Below are positions 50,663-59,067 of a DNA stretch of 64,000 nucleotides, piece by piece. Source of the stretch: an uncultured Lachnospiraceae bacterium (GTDB lineage Bacteria > Bacillota > Clostridia > Lachnospirales > Lachnospiraceae); NCBI GenBank assembly GCA_944383265.1, contig CALWOX010000001.1, forward strand, positions 62,001-126,000, read 5' to 3'. The number at the start of each line of letters is the position of its first letter. The stretch's first letter is position 1. The position numbers and the translations under genes were made by a program. Under the pieces are notes generated by a model. That model was not told the origin of the DNA. It saw only the letters and a list, made by a program, of their open reading frames with translations, and made no database searches.

Positions 50663-52123
50663 ATGTCCGGTTCCAAGGGATTCGATAAGCTCATTAAGGA
50701 TATAGAGAGAGAAATGAGATATTGGGGAATGCCCGGGGCGGCGTATGCAGCCGTAAAGGACGGTGATATCGCCTGCATAGGAGGAATAGGCCTTAGAGAT
50801 CGCGAGATGAAAAAGCCTGCGGGAGCAGACACGCTTTTTTGTATAGCCTCCTGCTCAAAAGCCTTTACAGGGGCTCTTGCTTCTATACTTATATCGGAGG
50901 GAAAGCTTGACCCGGACAGGCCGGTGCGGGAATATATAAAGGAATTCGGACTTGCTGATCCCGAGGCGGACAGGTACGCTACCCTCAGAGACATGCTCCT
51001 TCACAGGACAGGGCTTGCTCCCCATGATGCCATGTGGCCCCGCCCCGAGCTTAGCAGAGGTGAATTTGTAAAGAAGCTGCGTTATCTTTCTCCCGCGGCA
51101 GGATTTCGTGAAAGGACTATATATAATAATGATATTTACGGAGCTGTGGGATATGTGCTGGAGGCCGTATCAGGTCTTAAATATGAGGAGCTGCTTGATA
51201 AATACATATTCGGACCTCTCGGAATGAAAAGAAGCACCTGTCTGGCCGAAAGGCTTGTGAAGGACAGCGATCATGCCGAGCCTTACGGAAGATTTTTTGG
51301 TGAGTCCCTTAAGCTTGAAGCATGGGACTGTGGAGTGATCGCATCGGCTGCAAACATAAGTTCTACAGCCTCGGATATGGCAAAATGGTTGAACATGCTT
51401 TGCAGTGGAGGAAGAACGCCTGACAGAGGTGTACTCATACCGGAGCCTTATTTTTCGGAGATGATAAAGGGGCAGCAGCCCTATGCAAATCCTGCGGGAC
51501 TTTCCGAAGAATGCTTCCCTACGGACAGCTATGCCTTCGGATGGAATGTCGGGTCATATAAAGGAACTCCCATGTGCGTCCATACGGGAAAGATCGAAGG
51601 CTACAGCAGTATTCAAGCTTTTCTTCCTGAAAAGCATATAGGTGCCGCATTTTTGATGAACTTTCATAACCCTGCACAGCCCGTTTATTATCCCTTTGTC
51701 TACACAGCCTTTGACCTTTTGCTGGGGGAAGAATCCCATGATTGGATATCGGAGTTCGGTGGCAGAAGGGAGGAGCCTCCTTTGGAGGCGGAATATGATG
51801 ACCTGTTTGTGGATAATTTTTCCGGAAGAGAAGTGACTCCGGGACTGAAAGCACAAACAGGTGTGTATAAAAACGAGGCCTACGGCATAATAAAAATCTT
51901 GGAGAATAAGGGCAGACTGTACTTTAAATTGAGGGCCGGAAAGGAAATAGAGCTTAAGGAAAAAGCCCCGGGCATTTACAGCGCGGAATATCTGCGGGAG
52001 GATATACTTACCGTCAGAGTGCCGGTTACATTCGCATATGAAAAGGGCGGATTTATAATGAAGGCGGCACTTGAGAGTGAGACAGAGGATATAATTTTTG
52101 TAAAAGAGAGTGACTTTATTTAA
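50663..52123 (+). CDS. Serine hydrolase of the beta-lactamase/D-aminopeptidase group
   Basis: A 486-residue penicillin-recognising-fold hydrolase (class C beta-lactamase family). SCSK (in IASCSKAFTG) is the SxxK motif, YNN (IYNNDIYG) the YxN motif, and VHTGKIEGYSS the HTG motif. The C-terminal 120 residues form an extra beta-rich domain of the DUF3471 type. No signal peptide is visible, so it acts inside the cell, which fits hydrolysis of imported D-peptides better than antibiotic resistance. Last gene of the D-peptide operon. Confidence 0.82.
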   Translation: MSGSKGFDKLIKDIEREMRYWGMPGAAYAAVKDGDIACIGGIGLRDREMKKPAGADTLFCIASCSKAFTGALASILISEGKLDPDRPVREYIKEFGLADPEADRYATLRDMLLHRTGLAPHDAMWPRPELSRGEFVKKLRYLSPAAGFRERTIYNNDIYGAVGYVLEAVSGLKYEELLDKYIFGPLGMKRSTCLAERLVKDSDHAEPYGRFFGESLKLEAWDCGVIASAANISSTASDMAKWLNMLCSGGRTPDRGVLIPEPYFSEMIKGQQPYANPAGLSEECFPTDSYAFGWNVGSYKGTPMCVHTGKIEGYSSIQAFLPEKHIGAAFLMNFHNPAQPVYYPFVYTAFDLLLGEESHDWISEFGGRREEPPLEAEYDDLFVDNFSGREVTPGLKAQTGVYKNEAYGIIKILENKGRLYFKLRAGKEIELKEKAPGIYSAEYLREDILTVRVPVTFAYEKGGFIMKAALESETEDIIFVKESDFI

Positions 52124-52151
52124 GTTTACTCAAATTTTAACATTAACATTT

Positions 52152-52188
52152 AATCCCTTTACCTGACAAAAGAGGTGAAGGGATTTTT
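52152..52188 (+). terminator. Terminator of the D-peptide operon
   Basis: AATCCCTTTACCT pairs with AGGTGAAGGGATT and is followed by TTT. Confidence 0.7.
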
Positions 52189-52284
52189 AAGTAGAATATT
52201 ATTGTAGCAGAATCTTACGCCGGGAGGTGGCCATAACCCGGCTTATTTAACTCCATTACAAATGGAAATCAGGAGGAAAACATT

Positions 52285-52500
52285 ATGGAAATAAAAAAGC
52301 TCAATCAAGGTTTTTCAGTATGCAAAGTGACGGATTATTCACTTGTAAAATTAAATGCGGAATATAGCTTCATCGGGAAAACAGATGAGGAAAAATCTTT
52401 GGTATGCATTACCGGCGATGTTCCGCCAAATGTCACTCAACGGGGTGATGGATGGAAAGGTTTTCGTATTCAAGGAATCTTAGATTTTTCTTTGATATGA
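52285..52500 (+). pseudogene. ACT-domain protein, C-terminally truncated
   Basis: A 71-residue product matching the N-terminal half of a small ACT-domain family that is normally about 125-135 residues (start MEIKKLNQGFSVCK, IGKTDEEKSLVCI, VTQRGDGWKGFRIQGILDFS). The frame stops at a TGA just after DFSLI, where the second ACT half should begin. AGGAGG precedes the start. The loss lies beside the toxin-antitoxin-like pair, so insertion of that pair may have cut the gene. Confidence 0.65.
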
Positions 52501-52517
52501 TAGCAGTAGCAAATTAG

Positions 52518-52589
52518 AAACTTATTTAAGTAATATTATATATATAAGTTTTGTTGAACTTATTTAGGTAATATGCTATAAATAAGTTT
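52518..52589 (+). promoter_or_regulatory. Tandem palindromic operators of the HTH-DUF3990 gene
   Basis: Two dyads in tandem: AAACTTATTT...ATAAGTTT (52518-52551) and GAACTTATTT...AATAAGTTT (52556-52589). They share the TTAGGTAATAT/TTAAGTAATAT inner sequence. The second abuts the ribosome site. Autoregulation by the encoded HTH is likely. Confidence 0.6.
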
Positions 52590-52601
52590 GAGGTGATCTG
52601 T

Positions 52602-53456
52602 ATGAATTATAATTTCCCTGAAGATATGAAATCAATTCGAGAGATTTTAGGCCTTTCTCAAAGTGAATTTGCAGAGCAGATCGGAGTAGAGCAGGTAACT
52701 GTTTCAAGAAATGAATTGGGGAAAACAGAGCCTTCTGCCGGACTTTTGGAGGCCGTATATGCCTATGCATTTGCAAAAAATGTAAAGATAAACAGATTGA
52801 AGGAGATGCTTTGGAGAGATGACTTGCTCCAAAGCGAGAAATTGCTCTTTCACGGAGCCAAAAGCGAGATAACAGGAAATATAGATATTCACAGAGGCAG
52901 ACAAAATAATGATTTCGGACAAGGATTCTACACGGGCGAAAGCTACGAACAAGCTATTTCATTTGTTTCGGGATTTGAACATTCATCTGTATATTACATT
53001 CGCTTTGATGACAGCAATTTAAAATGCAAAAGGTATAAAGTAGATCAGGAATGGATGATGACGATCGCGTATTACAGAGGTGTATTAGATGAGTATAAGG
53101 ATCATCCCGTCATACAGAAGCTTATAGAAGCGTCCAAGGACTGTGATTATATAATTGCTCCGATAGCAGACAATCGCATGTTTCAGATTATTAATTCATT
53201 TATTGCCGGAGAACTTACTGATGAACAATGTAAGCATTGTCTTGCGGCGACAAATCTTGGAATGCAGTACATATTTATAAGCGAGAGAGCAGTATCTCAG
53301 GCAAAACTCATAGAGCGTTGCTATATTTCAGATAATGAGAAGGAATACTATAAGAGGGTAAGATTTGAAGAGTCAGTACTTGGTGATAATAAAGTCAAGC
53401 TTGCGAGAAAACAATATAGAGGACAGGGCAGATATATTGATGAAATTCTGTCATAA
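52602..53456 (+). CDS. XRE-type HTH fused to a DUF3990 (ADP-ribosyltransferase-like) domain
   Basis: A 284-residue protein. Residues 1-60 are a Cro/CI-type HTH (IREILGLSQSEFAEQIGVEQ). From about residue 78 the DUF3990 signature appears: LLFHGAKSEI, an Arg-rich stretch, then NDFGQGFYTGESYEQAISF. DUF3990 proteins are predicted ADP-ribosyltransferase-fold toxins. A DNA-binding domain on the same chain suggests toxin and regulator in one. The start at 52602 follows GAGGTG. The partner gene begins 15 bases downstream. Confidence 0.75.
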   Translation: MNYNFPEDMKSIREILGLSQSEFAEQIGVEQVTVSRNELGKTEPSAGLLEAVYAYAFAKNVKINRLKEMLWRDDLLQSEKLLFHGAKSEITGNIDIHRGRQNNDFGQGFYTGESYEQAISFVSGFEHSSVYYIRFDDSNLKCKRYKVDQEWMMTIAYYRGVLDEYKDHPVIQKLIEASKDCDYIIAPIADNRMFQIINSFIAGELTDEQCKHCLAATNLGMQYIFISERAVSQAKLIERCYISDNEKEYYKRVRFEESVLGDNKVKLARKQYRGQGRYIDEILS

Positions 53457-53471
53457 AGAGGTGAGTAGCAC

Positions 53472-53966
53472 ATGAAAAAGGTAAATAAGGACGGATTACT
53501 TTTATGTGAGCTTCAAGCGACAGCATTCGAAAATTCTATCGATAAGATGGATTCAAGTTCTGAAATTTTTATCAGGCGCTTTATGAAAAGCAAGGTGGCT
53601 AAAAGATTGGATAATGAATCTGTTTTGAATAGCAATATGCTGGCAAATGATATTTTACAGCTGTTGAATGAAGAATATGGTGTCACTGATTATGGAAGTG
53701 TAAAGTATACGCATAATGAGATGTACTGGATCGGATATATTTACAGATATTTTGCGATCACCTGTGATTTGACATCTTCGCAGGTTTACAAAATCATAAA
53801 GCCGAAGGAGTTGAGAGGATTATTTCTGCCATATCACACATTAGATCCGTCTCAGGCAATTGAAAGAATACTGGAAGCAAAGGGGATATTTCCGGATGAA
53901 AATAAGGAATTAGAGCGCCAGTACAAAATATTTAAAAAAATAAGACTGAAAAAGCCAAGGAAGTAA
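53472..53966 (+). CDS. Putative antitoxin partner (DUF3791-like)
   Basis: A 164-residue, mostly alpha-helical, basic-ended protein (KIRLKKPRK). The stretch YWIGYIYRYFAITCDLTSSQVYKI resembles the short helical partners (DUF3791-type) found next to DUF3990 genes, but the match is from memory and weak. It follows the HTH-DUF3990 gene by 15 bases with AGAGGTGAG upstream, so the two are co-expressed. Confidence 0.55.
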   Translation: MKKVNKDGLLLCELQATAFENSIDKMDSSSEIFIRRFMKSKVAKRLDNESVLNSNMLANDILQLLNEEYGVTDYGSVKYTHNEMYWIGYIYRYFAITCDLTSSQVYKIIKPKELRGLFLPYHTLDPSQAIERILEAKGIFPDENKELERQYKIFKKIRLKKPRK

Positions 53967-53979
53967 TGACGATCTCCTA

Positions 53980-54039
53980 TTGCTTTCCTGCAAAAACAGG
54001 ATAAAATAATGTAGTATTCTGAGAACAGGATAAAATAAT
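53980..54039 (+). promoter_or_regulatory. FNT gene promoter with a 16-bp direct repeat
   Basis: TTGCTT (53980-53985), a 16-base spacer and TAAAAT (54002-54007). AACAGGATAAAATAAT occurs at 53995-54010 and again at 54024-54039, each copy carrying TAAAAT, so there may be two tandem starts or paired regulator sites. Confidence 0.5.
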
Positions 54040-54089
54040 AAACTGAAGTTTTCAGGCAAACAAATCATAAATTAATAAGGGGTCGAATT

Positions 54090-54893
54090 ATGTTCAGAGA
54101 TGATATATTGGTCATTGCCGCGGCAGCCAAAAGCAAGGCGGATTTTTTCCGCTCGTCAAAGCTCAAATATTTTATCGCTGCAGCCCTTGCGGGACTTTTT
54201 GTAGGCTTCGGAGTTCTTGCAATGTCTACTGTGGGAGGCGTTCTCACTAATGTGGGGCATCCCATGACAAAGCTTTTAAATGCATTCGTCTTTCCGGTGG
54301 CACTAAGCCTTGTTATCTTTGCAGGCTCGGAGCTCTTTACCGGAAATACCTTTGTTATGACAGTGGGGGTCCTTGAAAAGAGAGTAAGCATGTCGGATCT
54401 TTTGGGCGTGTGGATACTTGCCTATATAGGAAATCTTGCGGGCTCGTTTCTGTGCGCCGCCGCGTTTATAGGAACAGGTCTTGCCTCGGGAGACACACTT
54501 TCTTTTATTTTAAGTACGGCACAGACCAAAATGACGCTTACTGTACCGCAGCTTATATTAAGGGGAATACTGTGTAACATACTTGTCTGCCTTGCCGTAT
54601 GGTGCAGCAACAGGATGAAGAGTGAAAGCGGAAAGCTGATACTTATATTTTGGTGCATCTTCACCTTTGTTATATGCGGTTTTGAACACAGTGTGGCAAA
54701 TATGACCATGCTCTCTCTGGGTGTGCTTCTTCCTCACGAGGGAATGTCCATATCCGTGTGGGGCTTTGTCTATAACCTTTTGTTTGTCTCTCTTGGAAAT
54801 ACTATAGGAGGTGCTGTGACTGTGGCCCTTCCCTATTACCTTATTGCAAAACATGATGGAGACGACCGAAAACAGGAAAAGCTGAGCAGATAA
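54090..54893 (+). CDS. Formate/nitrite transporter (FNT) family channel
   Basis: A 267-residue membrane protein with six hydrophobic segments. AGSELFTGNTFVMTVGVLEK and LGVWILAYIGNLAGSFLCA are FocA/NirC family signatures; GFEHSVANMTMLSLG contains the pore His. It likely moves formate, the product of pyruvate formate-lyase, or nitrite or hydrosulfide. It is transcribed alone, with AAGGGG before the start. Confidence 0.88.
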   Translation: MFRDDILVIAAAAKSKADFFRSSKLKYFIAAALAGLFVGFGVLAMSTVGGVLTNVGHPMTKLLNAFVFPVALSLVIFAGSELFTGNTFVMTVGVLEKRVSMSDLLGVWILAYIGNLAGSFLCAAAFIGTGLASGDTLSFILSTAQTKMTLTVPQLILRGILCNILVCLAVWCSNRMKSESGKLILIFWCIFTFVICGFEHSVANMTMLSLGVLLPHEGMSISVWGFVYNLLFVSLGNTIGGAVTVALPYYLIAKHDGDDRKQEKLSR

Positions 54894-55079
54894 ATGTTCG
54901 GAATATGTAATAATTAATATATTGTTCCGAAATGAAAAGTTTTGTAACTTGCACAGCAAGGATACAAAAAACTACAAAAAGAAGTAAAAATTACACAAAT
55001 ATCCTTGGCTCAAATGAAATCAGATAGTAAAAAATGCAATAAATAATTGTTAAAACTTCAAAATAATGACGGTTATTTA

Positions 55080-55108
55080 TTGCATTATGTATTTTCTTAT
55101 GGTAAAAT
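55080..55108 (+). promoter_or_regulatory. Promoter of hppA
   Basis: TTGCAT (55080-55085), a 17-base spacer and TAAAAT (55103-55108). The rest of the 54894-55193 gap is AT-rich with no gene. Confidence 0.6.
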
Positions 55109-55132
55109 TAACCAACTTAATAAAGAGGTGAG

Positions 55133-55163
55133 AACAAACGGAAGGCTAAGCTCCGTTTGTTTT
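55133..55163 (+). terminator. Hairpin in the hppA leader (possible attenuator)
   Basis: AACAAACGGA pairs perfectly with TCCGTTTGTT (9-base loop) and is followed by TT. It lies in the untranslated leader, 31 bases before the hppA ATG, preceded by an orphan AAAGAGGTG. Confidence 0.5.
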
Positions 55164-55193
55164 CATCTGAAAATAATAGTAGAGGAGAGAAAA

Positions 55194-57206
55194 ATGAGTA
55201 ATGAATTGTTAACCGTTTTGTCGGCAGCAGCAGCTGTACTCGCTCTTGTTTTTGCTTTCTCAATGATAGCCTTTGTAAGCAAGCAGGATGCGGGAACCGA
55301 CAGAATGAAGGAACTGGCCGCAGCTATCCATGGCGGAGCAAAGGCATTCCTTTTCGCTGAGTACAGAGTACTCATAGTATTTGTTATCGTTCTTTTTGTG
55401 TGCATTGCAGTGGGCATAAGCCCTGTTACAGCCGTATGCTTCGTCTTCGGAGCTCTTGCATCAGTTCTTGCGGGATATATCGGAATGGACGTAGCTACAA
55501 AGGCTAATGTAAGGACAGCGTCCGCAGCCAAAAACAGCGGCAAGGCAAAGGCTCTTCAGATAGCCTTCAGAGGCGGATCCGTAATGGGTATGTGCGTTGT
55601 CGGCCTCGGACTTCTCGGCTGCTCTATAGTATTCCTTATTACAAAGAATGCCGACGCTATAATGGGCTTCTCACTCGGAGCATCATCTATCGCGCTCTTT
55701 GCCCGTGTCGGCGGCGGAATATACACAAAGGCTGCTGATGTCGGAGCTGACCTTGTAGGAAAGGTAGAGGCTGGTATCCCCGAGGATGACCCCAGAAACC
55801 CTGCGGTTATCGCTGATAACGTCGGTGATAATGTCGGAGACGTTGCGGGAATGGGAGCTGACCTTTTCGAGTCATATGTAGGAGCTATCGTTTCAGCTAT
55901 CACATTGGGACTTATTGATGAGACCTACGCTCAGGGCGGTCTCGGAGCTGTATTCCCTCTTTTACTTGCGGGAGTAGGAATAGTCGCATCAATAATCGGA
56001 AGCATGTTCGTAAAGGGCGGCGAGGACAAGAACCCCGCAAAGGCGCTTAACGCAGGATCATACTTCTCGGCTGCAGTAGTAGTTGTAGCTTCAATAGCCC
56101 TTTCGATGTTCTTCTACGGAAATATGAATGCGGCATTTGCTATAATAGCAGGTCTTATAGTTGGACTTGCTATAGGTAAGATCACAGAGGTCTACACATC
56201 AGGAGACTACAAGTCCGTTAAGCAGATCGCTGAGTCTTCACAGACAGGACCCGCAACAAACATCATTACAGGTATTTCTGTAGGAATGCTTTCAACAGCA
56301 GTGCCCATACTTTTCGTAGCACTTGGAATATTTATAGCTTACCATTTTGTAGGAATTTACGGTATCGCTCTTGCGGCAGTAGGAATGCTTTCCACTACAG
56401 GAATCACTGTTGCTGTTGACGCATACGGACCTATCGCTGATAACGCCGGCGGTATTGCGGAGATGAGCCACCTTGACCACTCTGTTCGTGAGATAACAGA
56501 CCAGCTTGACGCTGTAGGAAATACAACAGCTGCTATGGGTAAGGGATTCGCTATAGGATCTGCAGCTCTCACAGCCCTTGCACTTTTCGTATCATACTCA
56601 GAGGTTGCATTGAACGCCGGAGAGGATGCTATAATAAACATCATGGATCCCATGGTAACCATAGGACTCTTCATAGGAGCTATGCTTCCCTTCGTATTCT
56701 CAGCTTGGACCATGTCTTCAGTTTCTAAGGCTGCGTACAGCATGATCGAGGAAGTAAGACGTCAGTTCAGAGAGATCCCCGGAATCATGGAGGAGAAGGC
56801 AAAGCCCGATTATACAAAGTGTGTTGACATCTCCACAAAGGCAGCTTTGAGAGAGATGATAAGACCCGGTATCCTTGCTGTAGTGGCACCTCTTGCTATG
56901 GGACTTTTACTTGGACCCGAGGCCCTCGGCGGAATGCTTGCAGGAGCACTTATCACAGGTGTTCTTATGGCTATCTTCCTTGCAAACGCAGGCGGAGCAT
57001 GGGACAATGCAAAGAAGTATATTGAGGAAGGAAACTACGGCGGAAAGGGCTCAGAGCCCCATAAGGCTGCTGTAGTAGGAGATACTGTAGGAGATCCCTT
57101 CAAGGACACATCAGGACCTTCAATCAACATCCTTATAAAGCTTATGACAATCATTTCACTTGTATTTGCGCCCATAATCGCACAGGTCGGCGGAATTATA
57201 AAGTAA
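55194..57206 (+). CDS. hppA: Membrane-bound ion-translocating pyrophosphatase
   Basis: A 670-residue integral membrane enzyme with about 16 helices that couples pyrophosphate hydrolysis to H+ or Na+ export. [20 protein letters not shown] holds the substrate-binding acidic cluster; [20 protein letters not shown] and [15 protein letters not shown] are the other catalytic motifs. The residue that separates K+-dependent from K+-independent types ([13 protein letters not shown] region) reads GG, consistent with neither assignment being safe by eye. The start at 55194 follows AGGAGAG; the longer frame includes the leader hairpin. Confidence 0.93.
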   Translation: MSNELLTVLSAAAAVLALVFAFSMIAFVSKQDAGTDRMKELAAAIHGGAKAFLFAEYRVLIVFVIVLFVCIAVGISPVTAVCFVFGALASVLAGYIGMDVATKANVRTASAAKNSGKAKALQIAFRGGSVMGMCVVGLGLLGCSIVFLITKNADAIMGFSLGASSIALFARVGGGIYTKAADVGADLVGKVEAGIPEDDPRNPAVIADNVGDNVGDVAGMGADLFESYVGAIVSAITLGLIDETYAQGGLGAVFPLLLAGVGIVASIIGSMFVKGGEDKNPAKALNAGSYFSAAVVVVASIALSMFFYGNMNAAFAIIAGLIVGLAIGKITEVYTSGDYKSVKQIAESSQTGPATNIITGISVGMLSTAVPILFVALGIFIAYHFVGIYGIALAAVGMLSTTGITVAVDAYGPIADNAGGIAEMSHLDHSVREITDQLDAVGNTTAAMGKGFAIGSAALTALALFVSYSEVALNAGEDAIINIMDPMVTIGLFIGAMLPFVFSAWTMSSVSKAAYSMIEEVRRQFREIPGIMEEKAKPDYTKCVDISTKAALREMIRPGILAVVAPLAMGLLLGPEALGGMLAGALITGVLMAIFLANAGGAWDNAKKYIEEGNYGGKGSEPHKAAVVGDTVGDPFKDTSGPSINILIKLMTIISLVFAPIIAQVGGIIK

Positions 57207-57255
57207 TCTTCAGACCTGAGTGATAAGGCTTAAAGTGAAATTTACGAGATAATAA

Positions 57256-57297
57256 AGAGCCGTTTACTGTTTATGACAGGGAACGGCTCTAAAATTT
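57256..57297 (+). terminator. Terminator after hppA
   Basis: AGAGCCGTT pairs with AACGGCTCT, with an inner ACTGT/ACAG extension, followed by an interrupted T-run (TAAAATTTT). It lies only 13 bases before the ribosome site of the next gene. Confidence 0.6.
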
Positions 57298-57312
57298 TAA
57301 GGAGGAAGAAAC

Positions 57313-58407
57313 GTGGAAATTATTCAAGATCTTTTGGCGGCCATAGGCGTTGTCTTAAACGGTATACCTCAGGGACTCCTGGCTCTGACCTACGGCTTTG
57401 CGTCGGTACCTACGGCCTTGGGCTTTGCTATAGGTGCGGTAGCCTGCGGAGCGCTGAATTCTGTGGCTCCCATCTCATTTCAGGCTGAGACCATAGTCAT
57501 GGCCGGAAGCATGGGAAAGAATCGAAATGAACGCCTGTCCATGGTAATGTTCGGCGGACTGATAATGGTGGTTCTCGGAGCTACCGGCTCACTTTCCGCT
57601 ATAACCGCATTTGCGGGAGATGCCATCGTTCATGCTATGATGGCGGGAGTCGGTTTTGTGCTTGTAAAGACATCCTTCGGCATGATAAATGAAAATCCTG
57701 TGGCGGGTTGGGTCTCAATGGCATCGGCTGTTATCATCTATCTTGCAGCGGAGTTTGTTGACCCTGCAAACGCCCTTGTCTACACTATAGTGGGTTCTCT
57801 TATCATATCAAGTGCGGCGGCTAAGCTTTCGGGGCAGGAGCTCGGAAAGGATACGGTACCTGAAAGAATGTGCAGGATCAAGCCGGAAAAGCCTGTCATA
57901 AACCTTTCTGTAGTGAGAGGCGCCCTCTCTCTTGCCTGTCTTACCATAGGTGCAAATATAGCCTTTGGAAACATTACAAGCGGCATGGGAAGCGGAAACC
58001 TTAATGTGGATCATCTGACAGTATATTCCGGACTTGCGGACGCAGTAAGCTCGCTTTTCGGAGGCGGCCCTGTAGAGGCGATAATCTCCGCCACGGGAGC
58101 AGCTCCGGACCCTACTCTTTCAGGCGTCATGATGATGACTATAATGGCGGTTATCCTGTTTTTCGGTTTCTTGCCTAAGATAGGAAAATTTGTTCCCGGG
58201 CAGTCAATAGCGGGATTTCTCTTTATACTTGGTGCTTTTGTAACTATTCCCGGAGACGGTGCTGCCGCCTTCACCACAGGAGAGCCCGGAGGTACGGTGG
58301 TGGCTGCAGTCACTATGGCTGTTACGGCTGTGCTTGATCCCTTCTTCGGAATGCTTGCGGGTATAGTATTAAAGCTGATACTTGCGGCTACAGGCCTTAA
58401 TCTTTAA
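57313..58407 (+). CDS. NCS2-like purine/pyrimidine permease
   Basis: A 364-residue membrane protein with about 11 hydrophobic segments. Regions such as GAVACGALNSVAPISFQAET, VGFVLVKTSFGMI and FGGGPVEAIISATGAA suggest the xanthine/uracil/AzgA-like permeases, though it is shorter than the usual 430-460 residues. It starts with GTG at 57313 behind AAGGAGG. The following purine-type phosphoribosyltransferase gene, 20 bases downstream, supports nucleobase uptake. Confidence 0.7.
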   Translation: MEIIQDLLAAIGVVLNGIPQGLLALTYGFASVPTALGFAIGAVACGALNSVAPISFQAETIVMAGSMGKNRNERLSMVMFGGLIMVVLGATGSLSAITAFAGDAIVHAMMAGVGFVLVKTSFGMINENPVAGWVSMASAVIIYLAAEFVDPANALVYTIVGSLIISSAAAKLSGQELGKDTVPERMCRIKPEKPVINLSVVRGALSLACLTIGANIAFGNITSGMGSGNLNVDHLTVYSGLADAVSSLFGGGPVEAIISATGAAPDPTLSGVMMMTIMAVILFFGFLPKIGKFVPGQSIAGFLFILGAFVTIPGDGAAAFTTGEPGGTVVAAVTMAVTAVLDPFFGMLAGIVLKLILAATGLNL

Positions 58408-58427
58408 TAAAATTTTTGGAGGTATAT

Positions 58428-58970
58428 ATGGAAAACTATTATACTCTTGAGGTGGCGGGGCTCACAAGGAACCTGCCTGTCATCAAAATATCTGATTCAC
58501 TTGCTATTGCAAGTTTTGTTATACTCGGAGACTGCGAGCTTGTGGTAAAGGCTGCGCCTCTCCTTGCAGAGAGGCTTCCGGAGGTGGACTATATAATGAC
58601 TGCCGAGGCAAAGGGAATACCTCTTGTCCATGAGCTTTCAAGGCTTAAGGGACTGCCTTACTATATAGTTGCGAGAAAGAGCATAAAGCCCTACATGGAA
58701 GAACCACTTACAGACGAGGTGGTGTCCATAACGACACAAAAAAAGCAGACGCTTTGTCTTGACGGAAAAGACGCCATGCTATTAAAGGGAAAGAAAGTGG
58801 CTATAGTTGACGACGTAATATCTACAGGGGAATCACTCCTTGCCATAGAGAGGCTGGCGGAAAAGGCGGGCGCTGAGATCTGCGCCAAGGCGGCTATCCT
58901 TGCGGAGGGAGACGCTGCAAAGAGAAAGGACATAATATTCCTCAAGGAGCTTCCGCTCTTTCCTTTATAA
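58428..58970 (+). CDS. Adenine/xanthine-type phosphoribosyltransferase
   Basis: A 180-residue type I phosphoribosyltransferase. VAIVDDVISTGESL is the PRPP-binding motif, and YIMTAEAKGIPLVHELSR and LPYYIVARKS resemble adenine/xanthine phosphoribosyltransferases. It converts a nucleobase plus PRPP to the nucleotide and pyrophosphate; the hppA product nearby could use that pyrophosphate. The start at 58428 follows GGAGGT. Its exact base is not readable. Confidence 0.82.
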   Translation: MENYYTLEVAGLTRNLPVIKISDSLAIASFVILGDCELVVKAAPLLAERLPEVDYIMTAEAKGIPLVHELSRLKGLPYYIVARKSIKPYMEEPLTDEVVSITTQKKQTLCLDGKDAMLLKGKKVAIVDDVISTGESLLAIERLAEKAGAEICAKAAILAEGDAAKRKDIIFLKELPLFPL

Positions 58971-59031
58971 AAAATCCTTTATAACAAAAAGATATTTTGA
59001 GCGTAAGCTTTTGATCCTAAGTTAAAAGCTC

Positions 59032-59067
59032 AAAAAGAAGAGGGAGACTATTTTCGTCTCCCTCTTC
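59032..59067 (-). terminator. Bidirectional terminator between convergent genes
   Basis: GAAGAGGGAGAC pairs with GTCTCCCTCTTC (7-base loop). On the minus strand TTTTT follows directly. The stem contains the stop codon of the carboxypeptidase gene. Confidence 0.75.

Noticed and set aside
50663..52123. Antibiotic-resistance beta-lactamase
   Set aside because: No signal peptide, an extra DUF3471-type domain, and peptidase neighbours point to an intracellular peptide hydrolase.
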